Position numbers and translations under genes: made by a program
Notes under the pieces: generated by a model
Databases searched by the model: none
What the model was told of the DNA's origin: nothing
What the model saw: the letters and a program-made list of their open reading frames with translations, nothing else
NCBI GenBank assembly: GCA_021770445.1
Contig: JAETQY010000014.1
Span: 1-55,518, forward strand
Length of the DNA stretch: 55,518 nt
Direction: 5' to 3'
From: Bacillota bacterium
GTDB taxonomy: Bacteria > Bacillota > Clostridia > Oscillospirales > Oscillospiraceae
In this document: positions 53,787 through 55,518 of the stretch, in pieces
Layout: each line of letters begins with the position of its first letter
Position numbering within the stretch: the first letter of the stretch is position 1

Positions 53787-54148
53787 GGGATTGGATCTTG
53801 CCGCTGATCGTAGGAGCGGCGACGGGGGTGCTGTCCGGCTTCGGCGTGGGGGGCGGCACCCTCCTGCTGGTCTACATGACCGCCTTCGCCGGGGTGGAGC
53901 AGCGGCTGGCCCAGGGGATCAATCTACTGTACTTTCTCCCCGCCGGGCTGATGGCTCTGCCCGCCCACCTGAAAAACGGCTATATCGAAAAGCCGGCTCT
54001 CCTCCCCGCCATTGGAGCGGGGCTGGCCTGCGCCGCCCTGGCCGCCTGGGCGGCCACCGCCATAGATGTGGCGCTGCTGAAAAAGTGCTTCGGCGGTTTT
54101 CTCATCGCGGTGGGCCTGATGGAGCTGTTTGGGAAGCAAAAAAAGTAG
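53783..54148 (+). CDS. TauE/SafE family half-size membrane protein, second
   Basis: The 121-residue protein repeats the pattern of its neighbour: GAATGVLSGFGVGGGTLLLVY, then QRLAQGINLLYFLPAGLMAL and about four TM helices. It starts at GTG (GAGGAG nine bases in front), overlapping the first half-gene. The two probably form a heterodimer. An open frame upstream is a shadow of the first gene. Confidence 0.82.
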   Translation: MRDWILPLIVGAATGVLSGFGVGGGTLLLVYMTAFAGVEQRLAQGINLLYFLPAGLMALPAHLKNGYIEKPALLPAIGAGLACAALAAWAATAIDVALLKKCFGGFLIAVGLMELFGKQKK

Positions 54149-54170
54149 GGCGGCCCGGCTCGGGCCGCCC
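54148..54170. terminator. Bidirectional terminator between TauE and metA
   Basis: The 10-bp perfect GC stem GGGCGGCCCG/CGGGCCGCCC has a three-base loop. An A-run precedes it, giving T-rich ends for the minus strand, and TT follows on the plus strand. It lies between convergent genes. Confidence 0.8.
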
Positions 54171-54174
54171 TTGC

Positions 54175-55089
54175 TCAGATTTGTGTAATGTCGTAAGGCG
54201 TGGTCTGGTAGACGTAGTAGTTGAGCCAGTTTGTATAGAAGAGCTGGCCAGCAGAGCGCCACTGCACGATAGGGGGCTGAGCCGGGTCGTCGTTGGGGAA
54301 GTAGTTTGTGGGCACATGGATGGGCAGGCCGCGCTCCACGTCCCGGAAATATTCCCGGGACAGGGTATCCGGGTCGTACTCTGGATGGCCGGTGATGAAG
54401 AAGCGCCGGTTGTCCTCGCTCTTGACGGCAAAGACCCCCGCCTCCTCCGAGACGGCCAGCAGCTCCAGCTCGGGGATCTTGCGGATGTCCTCCTCATGAT
54501 TTTCCGTGTGCCGGGAGTGGGGGACGTAGAACACATCGTCAAACCCCCGGAAGAGGGGCGACTGTTTTTTCAGCGCGGTGTGGGGGAACACGCCGAAGAG
54601 CTTTTCATCCAGAGAGTATTTGGGGATGCCGTAGTGGTAGAACAGCCCGGCCTGGGCTCCCCAGCAGACGTGAAGGGTGGAGTGGACGTGGGTCTTGGTC
54701 CACTCCATGATCCGGCACAGCTCCGGCCAGTAGTCCACGTCGGTGAAGTCGTAGTTTTCCACCGGGGCGCCGGTGATGATCATGCCGTCGAACTTTCGGT
54801 CCTTGATCTTATCAAAGGTGGTATAGAAGGAGGACAGATGGTCGGCGTCGGTGTTCTGAGAGGTGTGGCTGGCCATCTGGAGCAGCTCCACCTCCACCTG
54901 GAGGGGGGAGTTGGACAGCTTGCGCAGCAGCTGGGTCTCGGTGACGATCTTGGTGGGCATCAGATTGAGGATGAGCAGATTCAGCGGACGCATATCCTGA
55001 TGGATGGCCCGGTATTCGGTCATAACGAAGATGTTTTCCCCCTCCAGGGTGGCCCTGGCGGGCAGAGAGTCCGGAATTTTGATGGGCAT
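54175..55089 (-). CDS. metA: Homoserine O-acetyltransferase (MetA type)
   Basis: The 304-residue enzyme has the catalytic Cys in [10 protein letters not shown] (about residue 142), His in ITGHPEYD and the Glu two residues later. The position that decides acyl donor (about residue 111) is Glu in [11 protein letters not shown]; Glu favours acetyl-CoA over succinyl-CoA in characterized MetA proteins. It activates homoserine for methionine synthesis. AGGAGG lies before the ATG. No SAM riboswitch is visible in the leader. Confidence 0.92.
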   Translation of the reverse strand: MPIKIPDSLPARATLEGENIFVMTEYRAIHQDMRPLNLLILNLMPTKIVTETQLLRKLSNSPLQVEVELLQMASHTSQNTDADHLSSFYTTFDKIKDRKFDGMIITGAPVENYDFTDVDYWPELCRIMEWTKTHVHSTLHVCWGAQAGLFYHYGIPKYSLDEKLFGVFPHTALKKQSPLFRGFDDVFYVPHSRHTENHEEDIRKIPELELLAVSEEAGVFAVKSEDNRRFFITGHPEYDPDTLSREYFRDVERGLPIHVPTNYFPNDDPAQPPIVQWRSAGQLFYTNWLNYYVYQTTPYDITQI

Positions 55090-55270
55090 GGAGATCTCCT
55101 CCTGTGGATTACTTTATTCATATATAAGGTTATCACATGAGATGGTGTTCCGCAAGAGGAAATCCTGCGGCCAAATGTCCACCAATAGAGGACGATTAGG
55201 GCGAAATTTCAGAAATCTTTGGCGGAAAAAGGGGGTTGTGGAAAAAAATAAAAAAATTTGAAAAAACCTA

Positions 55271-55299
55271 TTGACAAAGATCGACACCGGTGATATTAT
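55271..55299 (+). promoter_or_regulatory. rRNA-type promoter P1
   Basis: TTGACA and TATTAT are separated by 17 bases after an A-rich UP-like tract. The stretch 55090-55270 holds only the metA leader and this tract; no gene is seen. Confidence 0.75.
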
Positions 55300-55384
55300 A
55301 TCGAAGCTGTCCGCGAGAGCGGCGCACCACAACGAGGCCAGCGGACGAGAGGACAAAAAAGTTTGAAAAAACTTAAAAAAGTTC

Positions 55385-55413
55385 TTGACAAAGGGTTTGA
55401 GGTGTGGTAAGAT
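55385..55413 (+). promoter_or_regulatory. rRNA-type promoter P2
   Basis: TTGACA and TAAGAT are separated by 17 bases, again after an A-rich tract. It is the second of two strong tandem promoters. Confidence 0.75.
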
Positions 55414-55518
55414 AATGCCCGCCGCTGAAAAGCGAGCGGCGTGCACCTTGTAAATTAAACAACGTGACAAACACGAAGCACCAGAAGGATTGGTTGTTTC
55501 AAAGAGCTTTGAAAGAAG
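55414..55518 (+). other. rrn: Probable 5' leader of an rRNA operon
   Basis: After P2 come a hairpin (CGCCGCT/AGCGGCG, 55420-55441) and a leader with AAACAAC near 55457 and GTTGTTT near 55493 that can pair as part of a processing stalk. Such leaders precede 16S rRNA in Clostridia. The gene itself would lie beyond the window, so the identity is inferred. Confidence 0.6.

Noticed and set aside
55090-55260. SAM riboswitch or T-box before metA
   Set aside because: No conserved core, long stem series or terminator is seen in the short minus-strand leader.

Overview
The window comes from a motile, GC-rich Firmicute. The gene content (FliY, FlbD, FliO-FlhB, CheC/CheD/CheV, PerR, rubrerythrin), the strong Shine-Dalgarno sites and the rRNA-leader-like end suggest Clostridia, probably an Oscillospiraceae-type gut anaerobe. 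That assignment is inference from gene content and style; no 16S sequence lies inside the window.

Layout. (1) 1-3509 is the end of an integrated mobilizable element: the C-terminal part of a tyrosine integrase, a MobC-like accessory protein, a RepA-like AAA ATPase, an iteron-like palindrome, a pMV158-style oriT and a MobV relaxase. (2) 3543-5212 is a peroxide-defence operon behind a sigma-A promoter and a PerR-type operator: perR, rubrerythrin and an unusual PTPS/QueD-like protein with a zinc ribbon. (3) 5300-9611 holds housekeeping genes: ogt, a zinc-ribbon membrane protein, an M19 dipeptidase and tex. (4) 9871-35975 is one very long flagellar/chemotaxis operon behind tandem sigma-A promoters: flgB-flgC-fliE-fliF-fliG-fliH-fliI-fliJ-unknown-fliK-flgD-flagellar operon protein-flgE-flbD-motA-motB-fliM-fliY-cheY-fliO-fliP-fliQ-fliR-flhB-flhA-fliA-flgF-flgG-cheC-cheD-cheV. 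fliL, flhF, flhG, cheA, cheB, cheW and cheR are absent from the positions where they often occur. (5) 36013-38591, on the minus strand, is a two-gene unit: a Soj/ParA ATPase and a 581-residue repeat protein. The latter has five WDENGQP repeats, a long Glu-Pro tract, six copies of an [12 protein letters not shown] motif resembling the FliM N-terminus, and a C-terminal ComFB domain. This is the best candidate for an undescribed system. (6) 38657-42366 is fliD-fliS-FliT-like behind a sigma-28 promoter. (7) 42399-49597 holds a C39-like peptidase, an orphan FtsE-like ATPase, a chemoreceptor, an FtsA-like protein, an unknown membrane protein and a YjfB-like small motility protein behind a sigma-28 promoter. 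(8) 49683-54148 has a GNAT acetyltransferase, then a copper operon (copA fused in frame to copZ, a CsoR-like repressor, two half-size TauE/SafE proteins). (9) metA is on the minus strand, and the window ends in tandem strong promoters and an rRNA-type leader.

How the genes work together. The long operon encodes the basal body, export gate, stator, C-ring, rod and hook proteins, together with FliA (sigma-28), which is expected to turn on the late genes. The sigma-28 sites before fliD-fliS and the YjfB-like gene fit this. CheC, CheD, CheV, CheY, FliY and a chemoreceptor are present, but the kinase core must be elsewhere. The ParA/ComFB-repeat pair lies between the early operon and the filament-cap operon, and its FliM-like motifs suggest a link to the C-ring or CheY.
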